This document shows, one piece after another, positions 1 through 6,616 of a DNA stretch of 10,806 nucleotides. A program made the position numbers and the translations under genes. Under the pieces are notes generated by a model. That model worked only from the letters and a program-made list of their open reading frames with translations, did no database searches and was not told the origin of the DNA. Where the stretch lies: NCBI GenBank assembly GCA_017560305.1, contig JAFYOF010000011.1, forward strand, positions 1-10,806, read 5' to 3'. Numbering within the stretch: position 1 is the first letter of the stretch; every line of letters starts with the position of its first letter. Source of the DNA: Alistipes sp. (GTDB taxonomy: Bacteria > Bacteroidota > Bacteroidia > Bacteroidales > Rikenellaceae).

Positions 1-707
1 CCACCAGTCGTCCGCCCGGGCGCAGCACCTTGAGTGCCTGCTCAAGAGCCATCTTCAGAGCCTCCATCTCGCCATTTACCTCGATGCGGAGCGCCTGGAA
101 GAGTTTTGTGAGGAACTTTGACTCGTCACGCTTGGGGGTGCGGGGCTTCAGCGCCTCGACCAACTGCGCCGTGGTGGTGATGGGCTGCTGCTCGCGAGCA
201 CGCACGATGCACGAAGCAATCTTCCAGGTGGTGTCCAGCTCGCCGTACTCCTTCAGGATGCGACCCAACTCCTCTGCCGAGTAGGTGTTCACGATGTCGG
301 CTGCGGTGCGACCGCCTCGCTGGTTCATACGCATATCCAGCGGCGCCTCGCCACGGAACGAGAAGCCTCGCTCAACGGCATCGAAGTGGTGTGACGAAAC
401 ACCCAAGTCGGCAAGGATAGCATCCACCTGCTCCACGCCACGCAGGCGCAAAGCACCACGCAGAAAGCGGAAGTTGCTCTCCACATAGTTGAAGCGCTCG
501 TCGTCGGGAGCGTTCTTGAGTGTATCGCGGTCCTGGTCAAACGAGTACAAGCGTCCGCCCTCGCCCAGCTGGGCAAGGATGTGGCGCGAGTGTCCGCCAC
601 CACCGAAGGTGAGGTCGCAATAAGTCCCCTCTGGGGTGATATTCATCAGTGAAACCGACTCCTCCAAAAGCACGGGGATGTGGTATGTTGTAGCGTCTAA
701 AGCCATA
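1..707 (-). CDS. rsmH: 16S rRNA (cytosine(1402)-N(4))-methyltransferase RsmH (MraW), 5' part
   Basis: The first 235 residues are in the window; the C-terminus lies beyond the left edge. RsmH uses S-adenosylmethionine to methylate N4 of C1402 in 16S rRNA, at the ribosomal P site. Visible family signatures are HIPVLLEE at 9-16, the SAM-binding motif DLTFGGGGHS at 31-40, SFDQD at 55-59, DLGVSS at 100-105, GFSFRGEAPLDMRM at 115-128 and the LRPGGRLV strand at the cut end. The start ATG (complement of 705-707) gives MALDATTYHIPVL, the normal family N-terminus. No mraZ gene lies upstream, although rsmH usually follows mraZ at the head of the division/cell-wall (dcw) cluster; here a repeat-bearing 379-bp gap separates it from the preceding operon. 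A weak match to the Bacteroidetes -7 box (TAACTTTA, complement of about 734-741) lies upstream, but no good -33 partner is seen. Identity is secure; the gene is cut only by the window edge. Confidence 0.96.
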
Positions 708-882
708 TTTCCATCAAATAAGCATATTTGGGTGTAAAGTTACTGATTTTGTCAAGAAGTTGGGCGGTTTTTGAGCAGAAAAATTCCCGAAAAGTGGAAT
801 ATTCTCCGACTCGATTGTATAGAGGGGAAAAGGAGGGTGATTCTATCAGGAAATTGAGCGAAAATTTCCGCAAAAGCAAAGA
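708..882. other. Noncoding leader region upstream of rsmH
   Basis: This is the first half of a 379-bp gap between rsmH and the deacylase gene. I see no credible gene: the short reading frames on both strands show no family signature. It contains a degenerate direct repeat, TTGAGC followed by an A-rich stretch and TTCC, at 771-794 and 854-876. A related inverse copy lies at 4237-4251 in another gap. The rsmH promoter should be in this segment, on the minus strand. No regular TGGG boxes of the MraZ type were found. Confidence 0.5.
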
Positions 883-1028
883 TTATCTTCGGTGGCAGGG
901 GGCGGGAGCGCACCCGTTACGGGTGTTTTGCATTTAGTTTGTCGCGTGGGATTTATCTTCGGGGCGGTGGCGGGTGACGCGCTAAAGCGCGTTACGCCCC
1001 GAAGATACGCCTCGAAACGAGGCGCATT
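883..1028 (-). repeat. Modular palindromic intergenic repeat, copy A
   Basis: This is a cluster of nested inverted repeats. The hairpin CACCCG-TTA-CGGGTG is at 911-925. A 13-bp outer stem pairs TATCTTCGGGGCG at 954-966 with its complement at 995-1007. It encloses ACGCGCT-AA-AGCGCGT at 977-992. Next comes CGCCTCG-AAA-CGAGGCG at 1008-1024. Positions 1002-1028 are identical over 27 bp to 4356-4382 in copy B. The 954-1007 unit matches the reverse complement of 9268-9322 in copy C, with differences mainly in the loop and a few spacer bases. The hairpin at 911-925 also recurs in copy C at 9238-9252. The strand given is the polarity defined by the module starting AATGCGCCTC. It lies beyond the terminator of the yihY operon and before rsmH. 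Confidence 0.85.
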
Positions 1029-1045
1029 TATACTTTCCAAAACAA

Positions 1046-1073
1046 AATAAGGTTGCCCGAAAGCAACCTTATT
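1046..1073 (-). terminator. Rho-independent terminator of the yihY-DUF2520-kdsC-deacylase operon
   Basis: A perfect 11-bp stem (AATAAGGTTGC paired with GCAACCTTATT) closes a 6-base loop. On the minus strand it is followed by a T-rich tail, TTATTTTGTTTT. It begins 14 bp after the deacylase stop codon and before repeat copy A, so the repeat is not needed for termination here. Confidence 0.85.
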
Positions 1074-1086
1074 CTCTATTTGTTTT

Positions 1087-1590
1087 CTAATATAACTCAA
1101 TGTACTCAAATGAGTTACCTACACTCTCGAGGTATTTGGCAAACATCTCCTGCGAGATGACCACCGTGGCGGTGTTGTCGTTGGGGTGGAACGAGAGCGA
1201 GGGGTAGTTCAACAGGTTTTTATCGAGGAAGAGGTGGGTGTGGTTCTCCTCGTCGTTAATCAAGCCGAAGGGCGATACCGAGCCTGGGCGCAAGCCGAGA
1301 TACTTCTCCATTCGCTGCTCCGAGGCAAACGAGAGCTTACCCTGACGCAGGCGCTGCTCAAGGTCGCGGATTGCCAGCGACTGGTCGCAGTCGAAGCAGA
1401 CCAGATAGTGGCGGTTGCCCTTGTGGTTGCGGAAAAAGAGGTTCTTGCAGTGCTTCGAGCCGTCGTTGTGCCAGTACTGCTGGGCTATCTCGATGGTGGG
1501 CGCCTCGGGGTGCGAGTAGGTGGTGTATTCGATGCCGTGAGAGGCGAAGTAGTCGAACACCTTTTGCTGTCTTGACTTATCCTCTGCCAT
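1087..1590 (-). CDS. Prolyl-tRNA deacylase-like protein (YbaK/ProX, ProXp-ala/PrdX type)
   Basis: This 167-residue protein is a free-standing editing domain of the YbaK/INS superfamily. Members hydrolyse mischarged tRNA in trans; the ProXp-ala (PrdX) branch removes alanine from Ala-tRNA-Pro. Seen here: the segment HCKNLFFRNHKGNRHYLV at 47-64, with K49 the likely conserved lysine, the loop RPGSVSPFGLIND at 101-113, and HTHLFLD at 117-123. The length fits a single-domain protein. It starts 3 bp after the kdsC stop and is the last gene of its operon, followed by a strong hairpin terminator. The end of proS at the other side of the window is of the archaeal/eukaryal ProRS type, which lacks the built-in INS editing domain, so a separate Ala-tRNA-Pro deacylase makes sense. 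Exact substrate specificity is inferred from family resemblance, not shown. Confidence 0.85.
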   Translation of the reverse strand: MAEDKSRQQKVFDYFASHGIEYTTYSHPEAPTIEIAQQYWHNDGSKHCKNLFFRNHKGNRHYLVCFDCDQSLAIRDLEQRLRQGKLSFASEQRMEKYLGLRPGSVSPFGLINDEENHTHLFLDKNLLNYPSLSFHPNDNTATVVISQEMFAKYLESVGNSFEYIELY

Positions 1591-1593
1591 AGC

Positions 1594-2133
1594 CTATCGT
1601 GATGCTACACTCAATACTCCAATGCGATCCTTCGCCCACTCATCCTGCGCGCGGAGGGTCTGCTCGACGATGTCACGCACCGCACCACAACCACCACAAA
1701 ACTCTGATACATAGCGTGATGCCTCCTGCACCTCGCTGCACGCATCGGCAGGGCACACGGGGATGCCGACCATCTCCATACACTCCAGATCGGGGATGTC
1801 GTCGCCCATATAAATCGTGTAGGCGGGGTCGATATCGTAGTCACGGAAGAACTCCTCCATAGCCTCAATCTTGTTCATACAACCAAGGTAGATGCGGGTC
1901 ACGCCCAGCTTCTCCAGTCGGGCGCGGAGCAGCGTGCCGTAGCCGCCCGAGATGACACACACCTTATAGCCACGGCGCACGGCGTAGGCAATGGCGTAGC
2001 CATCCTTGGCGTTGTACTTGCGAATGAAATCGGTGCCACCCTCGATAGGCATAATGCCGCCATCGGTCATCACGCCATCGACATCGAAGATGAAGGCACG
2101 GGTCTTTGCTATATCTTCTTTGAAGTTTGCCAT
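1594..2133 (-). CDS. kdsC: 3-deoxy-D-manno-octulosonate 8-phosphate phosphatase (KdsC-type HAD phosphatase)
   Basis: A 179-residue cytoplasmic phosphatase of the HAD superfamily, C0 type without a cap. KdsC removes phosphate from Kdo-8-phosphate to give Kdo for the LPS inner core. Motif I is FIFDVDGVMTDGG at 14-26, with D17 as nucleophile and D19 as general acid/base. Motif II is VISGG at 60-64, MNKIEAMEEF at 86-95 supplies the lysine, and YMGDDIPDLECM at 108-119 gives the metal-binding acidic residues. The C-terminal GGCGAVRDIVEQTL at 147-160 is the conserved KdsC tail that contributes to the neighbouring active site in the tetramer. SGG in place of the usual TGR/SGR also occurs in Bacteroidetes homologues I recall. 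The start overlaps the end of the DUF2520 gene by 25 bp; the next Met falls inside motif I, so this start is needed. Kdo-8-P as substrate is inferred from the family. Confidence 0.9.
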   Translation of the reverse strand: MANFKEDIAKTRAFIFDVDGVMTDGGIMPIEGGTDFIRKYNAKDGYAIAYAVRRGYKVCVISGGYGTLLRARLEKLGVTRIYLGCMNKIEAMEEFFRDYDIDPAYTIYMGDDIPDLECMEMVGIPVCPADACSEVQEASRYVSEFCGGCGAVRDIVEQTLRAQDEWAKDRIGVLSVASR

Positions 2134-2906
2134 ATATAGTCGGTTAATAGTTTGTAAATCTCTGGTTTATTGTGCTCTGCGTCAAGCATAGCCTCGTGGC
2201 GCTGAGCTACGCTGCGGTCGCCTCTGACGGCAGGTCCTGTCTGCACATTGCGGGGGTGCTGCGACTCCGCAGCCTTGCGGGCGGTCTCCATAATCAGGGG
2301 GCGCAACACATCAAACGGAAGCCCCTCGCGCGAGCCGATGTGGTCGGCCGCCATCGAGTAGAGGGCATTCACGAAGTTACACGCCAGCACGCCCGAGAGG
2401 TGAATCTCGCGGCGGCGTGAGGATGAGGCGTGATAGACACGGCTGCTCAGCGCCTGCGCAAGCATCTCGATGCGCTCGGTCACCTCCGCAGAGCAACCCT
2501 CAACAAAGAGGGGCACATCGGTAAACTCCACCCTGCGACCCACAGTGAAGGTCTGGAACGGATAGAGCACGCCACGCAAGCCCTCGCCCAGCGCATCCAT
2601 CTCGACGCTGCCCGCCGTATGCACGACGATAGAGTCCTTGGGGCGGTTGAGTTGCGAGGCAACCTCCTCAACGGCACGGTCGCTCACGGCGATGATGTAG
2701 AAGTCGGCAGACTCCACATCCGAGAAGTCTGTTGAATAGTCTGTGTTGGTCAGGGCGGCTATCGCTGCCGCACGCTCGGCATTGCGCGCCACCACCTGCT
2801 TGAGCTCCAGTGCCCAGCTCTCGGCAACGCCACGCGCCACCGCCTCGGCAACATTTCCGCTACCGACAACGACAACGCTTATAGGTTGATTCTTATTCAT
2901 TATCAA
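2109..2906 (-). CDS. Rossmann-like and DUF2520 domain-containing protein
   Basis: A 265-residue protein with an N-terminal NAD(P)-binding Rossmann fold of the ProC/6-phosphogluconate dehydrogenase-like type: VVVVGSGNVAEAVARG at 11-26 is the glycine-rich dinucleotide loop. HTAGSVEMDAL at 96-106 and GVLYPFQTFTVGRRVEF at 112-128 end the first half. The helical DUF2520 domain follows, with HLSGVLACNFVNALYSMA at 169-186 and TGPAVRGDRSVAQRHEAML at 223-241. The reaction is unknown; a dehydrogenase or reductase acting on a small substrate is plausible from the fold. The gene lies between yihY and kdsC; in Bacteroidetes this family commonly neighbours kdsC. Its start overlaps the end of yihY by 14 bp. 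A second Met at residue 3 is an alternative start that would still overlap. Family assignment is firm, function is not known. Confidence 0.9.
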   Translation of the reverse strand: MIMNKNQPISVVVVGSGNVAEAVARGVAESWALELKQVVARNAERAAAIAALTNTDYSTDFSDVESADFYIIAVSDRAVEEVASQLNRPKDSIVVHTAGSVEMDALGEGLRGVLYPFQTFTVGRRVEFTDVPLFVEGCSAEVTERIEMLAQALSSRVYHASSSRRREIHLSGVLACNFVNALYSMAADHIGSREGLPFDVLRPLIMETARKAAESQHPRNVQTGPAVRGDRSVAQRHEAMLDAEHNKPEIYKLLTDYIWQTSKKI

Positions 2907-4197
2907 TGAGTTCTGCTATTGTTTTATTCTCCTGGGCAGAGGTCGCCACCCCCTTGATAGCGTCAATCACCTCATCGGCAAGAGTGCCTTCGAGCAGGCG
3001 CTCAAGGTTGTCAGCACCCTCCGACTCGCTATGACGCTCGACCGCCTCCAGCACATCGCACACCTTCAAGCGAGTGACATCCCTGGCGGGGGCATAGGCA
3101 ATCTCGTAGTCCGCCTCGTCGCACTTCACCTCGTTGATGATGCCTGCCGCAACAAGACCCGAGATGAGCTTGCTCACGATTCGTGTAGGCACACCCACCG
3201 CCTCACGCACCGCCGAGAGCGGCACAGCGCCCCTGCCCTGAAGGAATGAGCGGGCAACGGTGCAGACAATGGCGAGCATAAGCTTCTGCGAGTGGTCGTG
3301 GCTGATGACGGGCAACTCGCGCTCCTCGTCATAGCGCTTCTCGTTCTGCAGGGCAAACGATATCTCGCAGCCCATCAGCAAGATACGCCACGAGTTCTGC
3401 ATCCACAAAAGGAACAGAGGCAAGGCGGCGAAACTACCATAGATGGCGCTGTAGGAGGTCATCCACTTCATCAGGAATACGAACAGAGCCTGAAACAGGA
3501 AAAAGCCCGTACCCGCAAAGACACCCGCCATCATAGCCGAGCGCAGGCGCACCTTGGTGTTCGGCAGAACGATGTAGATGAGCGTGAACATAGCCCACAC
3601 AAGCACCAGCGAGAAGAGTTTCGACAACACCTTGAGCCACACTCCGCTGCCCACGCCGATAATCTCACGGGCGTAGGTTCCCGCCGAGGTGGCTACAATC
3701 CAAAGCAGAGGGGCGATGAAGAGGATGGTGATGTAGTCGCTGTACTTACGCACAAGGTTGCGCGAGGACTTCACCTCCCATATCTTGTTGAAATTGGCCT
3801 CGATAGACTCGAACAGGCTCAACACAGCCCACAACAGAGTGACCAGCGAGATAGCCGCCACCACGCCTCCGCTTGTGCGGGCGAGGGTGTTGTTGGCGAA
3901 CTCCACAACATAGTCAATCACCTCGGGCATCTGCGGCAGCAGCGAGTAGAGATTCTGGATGAGGCTCTCGGCCAGACCGAAGCCCTTCACCACCGCAAAG
4001 ACCAGCGCCAAAACGGGAACGATGGAGATGAGGGTGTAGAAGGTGAGCGCCGCACCCATATCCATAGTGCCGTGGGTGAGCAGACCCTGCAGGGTGTAGA
4101 TGATGAGTTTCAGCGGGCGCGCTGTCCACCTCAAGCCCGGGATGCGCGAGATGGGCATCACCAGGTCGTAGAGAAAGTTGAGTGGTTTGTGTTGCAT
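2893..4197 (-). CDS. yihY: YihY/virulence factor BrkB family inner membrane protein
   Basis: A 434-residue polytopic membrane protein. About six hydrophobic segments are visible: roughly 50-72, 108-130, 155-175, 190-212, 222-246 and 254-283. Family signatures include GAALTFYTLISIVPVL at 48-63, FNKIWEV at 136-142, the LPNTKV loop at 211-216 and YGSFAALPLFLLWMQNSW at 253-270. The family is widespread but its biochemical role is not settled; it is often misnamed ribonuclease BN. After the membrane domain comes a soluble C-terminal part of about 145 residues. Within it, residues 305-356 look like a winged-helix or helix-turn-helix fold (LSAVREAVGVPTRIVSKLISGLVAAGIINE), followed by a charged helical tail. 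It is the first gene of a four-gene operon and overlaps the DUF2520 gene by 14 bp. The ATG (4195-4197) gives MQHKPLNFLYD; no clear Bacteroidetes promoter was found upstream. Confidence 0.92.
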   Translation of the reverse strand: MQHKPLNFLYDLVMPISRIPGLRWTARPLKLIIYTLQGLLTHGTMDMGAALTFYTLISIVPVLALVFAVVKGFGLAESLIQNLYSLLPQMPEVIDYVVEFANNTLARTSGGVVAAISLVTLLWAVLSLFESIEANFNKIWEVKSSRNLVRKYSDYITILFIAPLLWIVATSAGTYAREIIGVGSGVWLKVLSKLFSLVLVWAMFTLIYIVLPNTKVRLRSAMMAGVFAGTGFFLFQALFVFLMKWMTSYSAIYGSFAALPLFLLWMQNSWRILLMGCEISFALQNEKRYDEERELPVISHDHSQKLMLAIVCTVARSFLQGRGAVPLSAVREAVGVPTRIVSKLISGLVAAGIINEVKCDEADYEIAYAPARDVTRLKVCDVLEAVERHSESEGADNLERLLEGTLADEVIDAIKGVATSAQENKTIAELIDNE

Positions 4198-4204
4198 ACC
4201 TTGT

Positions 4205-4236
4205 AATTCAAAATTCTAAATTCAAAATTCAAAATT
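4205..4236. repeat. AT-rich iterated AATTCAAAATTC tract upstream of yihY
   Basis: Three to four near-tandem copies of a 9-10 bp unit (AAAATTC with variants) lie just upstream of the yihY start. On the minus strand it contains TTGAATTTTGAATTTA, which recurs exactly upstream of xseA at 8889-8904. A related AT-rich stretch lies downstream of prfA near 9452-9478. Such tracts are common between genes in Bacteroidetes. Upstream of xseA part of it overlaps a promoter, so a role in initiation or DNA bending is possible but not shown. Confidence 0.6.
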
Positions 4237-4308
4237 GGGAATTTTTCGCTCCTTTATTTGAATTAGGAATAGTGAAAGTATGTGTGTATTTTCTTTGCTT
4301 CTAATATT

Positions 4309-4382
4309 TATCTTTGGGGGCAGGCGTAAGCCTGTTTTACATTTCCTTGCTACCAAAGATACGCCTCGAAACGAGGCGCATT
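4309..4382 (-). repeat. Modular palindromic intergenic repeat, copy B
   Basis: A 9-bp outer stem pairs TATCTTTGG at 4309-4317 with CCAAAGATA at 4353-4361. It encloses the hairpin CAGGC-GTAA-GCCTG at 4321-4334. The module CGCCTCG-AAA-CGAGGCG at 4362-4378 follows. Positions 4356-4382 are identical to 1002-1028 in copy A. Read on the minus strand the payload begins TGGTAGCAAGG, also found at 9215-9225 in copy C. The relA/spoT stop is only about 9 bp from the end of this repeat and no other terminator is seen in the gap. The repeat hairpins could therefore serve as the 3' end of that transcript, but no T-tract follows them. Confidence 0.82.
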
Positions 4383-4391
4383 CTTATTGCT

Positions 4392-6608
4392 TTAATTCTT
4401 CATTCTATATGCCCTCTGAACACCTTTCACGCGGGTGATGGCGTGGATGAGCATATCAACAACGGCTGCGCTGGGCACCTCGACGCTAACTGTACCAGAG
4501 GCTGTGCCGTCGCCACGCGATGAGAAGTTCAAGCCACGGATGTTGAGCTTGAGCTCGCGGGTGATGACCTCGGTAATCTGGTTAGCCACGCCAGGGATGT
4601 CGTGCGCCACAATGGAGATATTGGCACGGAACGAGCCATCGGCATTGCTGCGCCACTGCGCCTCCATAATGCGGTAGGGGTAGTTCTCCTTCAGGCGGGC
4701 GGCGTTGGGGCAGTCGGTGCGGTGGATGGTGATGCCCGACGAGATGGTGACAAAGCCGAAGATGGCGTCGCCCTTGATTGGGTTACAGCACTTCGCCAGC
4801 TTGTACTCGATGTTGTTAATCTTGTCGTCGATGACCAGCGCATCGCTTGAGCGGCGTGCGGGGGCGTCGTTGAACTTGCTCTCCTCCTTCTTCTTGTCCG
4901 CCTCGGCGGCTGCCGCGCGGCGCTCCTCGTCAGCCTGACCCGAGAGCCAGCGGTTGAGAATCTCCTTGATGGAGATGAAGTCGAGCTTCTGGAGGGCTAT
5001 CATCGAGTGCAGCTCACGACCTGTGCGCACCTTGAGTGTGCGGCAGAGGTATGCCACAACCTCATCTATCGGGGTATTTATCTTCCAGTTCTTGAGCTTG
5101 CGCTCCAGCTCCTCACGACCCATACGGGCATACTTCAGCTGCTCCTCACGGAGGTAGGACTTGATGCGTGTGCGAGCCTTCGAGGTGACGCAGAACGAGA
5201 GCCAGTCGGCCTTGGGGGTCTGGTTCTTCTGGGTCATAACCTCCACGATGTCGCCATTGCGCAACACCTCGCGGATGGGGACAGCGCGGTTGTTCACCTT
5301 ACCGCCCGTGCAGGTTGAGCCGAGGTTGGTGTGGATGTCGAAGGCGAAGTCGAGCACCGTAGCGCCCTCGGGCAATTTGCGGATGTCGCCATTGGGGGTA
5401 AAGACAAATATCTCGCCCATAGATGGCTTGGCGTCGAAACGCTTCGAGAGGGAGTGGGTGGTCTCCTCCAAAGCCTCACGCAGGCGGCTGAGCCACTGCT
5501 CGGAGGTCTGTGCGCCCTGATTGACACCCTTGTAGCGCCAGTGCGCCGCGATACCTCGCTCGGCAACGGCATCCATTCGCTCGGTGCGGATTTGAATCTC
5601 CACCCAGCGTCCACCTCCCGCCGAAACGGTGGTGTGGAGCGACTCGTAGCCGTTCTTCTTGGGGATGGTCACCCAGTCGCGCATACGCTTGGGGTTGGGC
5701 GTATAGCAGTCGGAAACAACCGAGTAGACAGTCCAGCAGAGCTGCTTCTCAAGCTCGGGCGGACAGTCGATGATGATGCGCAGGGCGAAGATGTCGTAGA
5801 CACCCTCGAAGCCTACATTCTGCTTGCGCATCTTGCTGAAGATTGAGTAGACCGACTTGGTGCGGCTCTTGATGTGGTAGTTGAGGTTGGCTACGCCCTT
5901 GAGCTTCTCCTCGATGGGGACAAGGAAGCGCGCGATGAAGGTCTGTCGCTCGCTCTCGGTCTCCTCCAGGCGGCGGCAGATGTATTCGTACTCCTTGTTC
6001 TCAAGCCACTTCAGCGCCAAATCCTCCAGCTCGCTCTTCAAGGCGTAAAGACCCAGCTTATGGGCAATCTGGGCGTAGAGGTTGAGGCTCTCCCAGCTCT
6101 TCTTGCTGCGCTTCTCGGCAGGGAAAATCTCCAGATTGCGCATAACCTCCAGTCTGTCGGCGAGTTTGATGAGGATGACACGAGGGTCCTCGGAGTAGCT
6201 GACAATCATATCGCGGAAGTCATCGGCCTGCTCCTTCGATATCTTGAGTTTGATGTTCGATATCTTGCACAAGCCCACGATGATACCCAGCACGGGCTCA
6301 CCGAACTGCTCGCGTATAAGGCGTGAGAGCGACTCCACCTGCTCGGGATGCTCCTTGCTTGTGATGCGCATCACATCGTGCAGAATGGCGGCAACGGTAG
6401 AGTTACGACCCAAACCAATCTCCTTGGCGACAATCTCAGCCACAGCCACATCGTGGTCGAGCAGCGGCTTGCCATCGTAACGGAGATACTCTCTCATTCG
6501 CTCCTCGGCGAATATCAACGCCTTGTCCACATACTCCTGGGTAGTGGGCGAAAAGGTGGATGCGACATAAGTGCGCAACGCACCGTATCTTTGGAATACA
6601 TCACTCAT
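4392..6608 (-). CDS. relA/spoT: RelA/SpoT family (p)ppGpp synthetase, with altered hydrolase motif
   Basis: A 738-residue long RSH protein, full family length. Domains in order: HD-type (p)ppGpp hydrolase domain (about 25-200), synthetase domain (about 240-360), TGS (about 397-460), helical region, a zinc-finger-like CCNPI...GFVT...IHRTDCPN domain (600-635) and a C-terminal ACT/RRM domain (about 655-738). Synthetase residues look intact: D272 in YDIFALR, YESLHTTV at 321-328, E337 in EIQIRT, and a basic R-M-R-D motif at 308-311 like the RxKD of Rel/SpoT-type enzymes. The hydrolase domain keeps R43, H52, H77-D78 and D151, but the ED pair that follows HDVV in active hydrolases is R81-I82 here, and LADRLHNMR reads LADRLEVMR. 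This suggests weak or absent ppGpp hydrolysis (inference). It is the last gene of the xseA operon, 8 bp after the methyltransferase gene. Confidence 0.95.
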   Translation of the reverse strand: MSDVFQRYGALRTYVASTFSPTTQEYVDKALIFAEERMREYLRYDGKPLLDHDVAVAEIVAKEIGLGRNSTVAAILHDVMRITSKEHPEQVESLSRLIREQFGEPVLGIIVGLCKISNIKLKISKEQADDFRDMIVSYSEDPRVILIKLADRLEVMRNLEIFPAEKRSKKSWESLNLYAQIAHKLGLYALKSELEDLALKWLENKEYEYICRRLEETESERQTFIARFLVPIEEKLKGVANLNYHIKSRTKSVYSIFSKMRKQNVGFEGVYDIFALRIIIDCPPELEKQLCWTVYSVVSDCYTPNPKRMRDWVTIPKKNGYESLHTTVSAGGGRWVEIQIRTERMDAVAERGIAAHWRYKGVNQGAQTSEQWLSRLREALEETTHSLSKRFDAKPSMGEIFVFTPNGDIRKLPEGATVLDFAFDIHTNLGSTCTGGKVNNRAVPIREVLRNGDIVEVMTQKNQTPKADWLSFCVTSKARTRIKSYLREEQLKYARMGREELERKLKNWKINTPIDEVVAYLCRTLKVRTGRELHSMIALQKLDFISIKEILNRWLSGQADEERRAAAAEADKKKEESKFNDAPARRSSDALVIDDKINNIEYKLAKCCNPIKGDAIFGFVTISSGITIHRTDCPNAARLKENYPYRIMEAQWRSNADGSFRANISIVAHDIPGVANQITEVITRELKLNIRGLNFSSRGDGTASGTVSVEVPSAAVVDMLIHAITRVKGVQRAYRMKN

Positions 6609-6616
6609 AACAAACT

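Noticed and set aside
883..1028. CRISPR-like array
   Set aside because: The palindromic units differ from one another and are not separated by regular spacers; no cas genes are present.
697..1109. Short open frames in the rsmH-deacylase gap on both strands (60-87 codons)
   Set aside because: They run through the palindromic repeats and the terminator, and none has a sensible start context or recognisable domain.
2109..2133. Possible frameshift or mis-set start at the DUF2520-kdsC overlap
   Set aside because: Both proteins are complete with normal ends, and the kdsC start cannot move downstream without losing motif I. A 25-bp overlap is acceptable in a tight operon.
3292..4206. Long plus-strand open frame (304 codons) across yihY
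   Set aside because: It is antisense to yihY, is rich in His, Gln and Arg as expected of a shadow frame, and shows no family signature. The minus-strand frame has clear membrane segments and YihY motifs.
4309..4361. TATCTTTG in both arms of repeat copy B as bidirectional -7 promoter boxes
   Set aside because: Each arm matches TAnnTTTG exactly, but no TTG lies at the right distance upstream on either strand, and copies A and C carry TATCTTCG. The match is more likely incidental to the repeat boundary.
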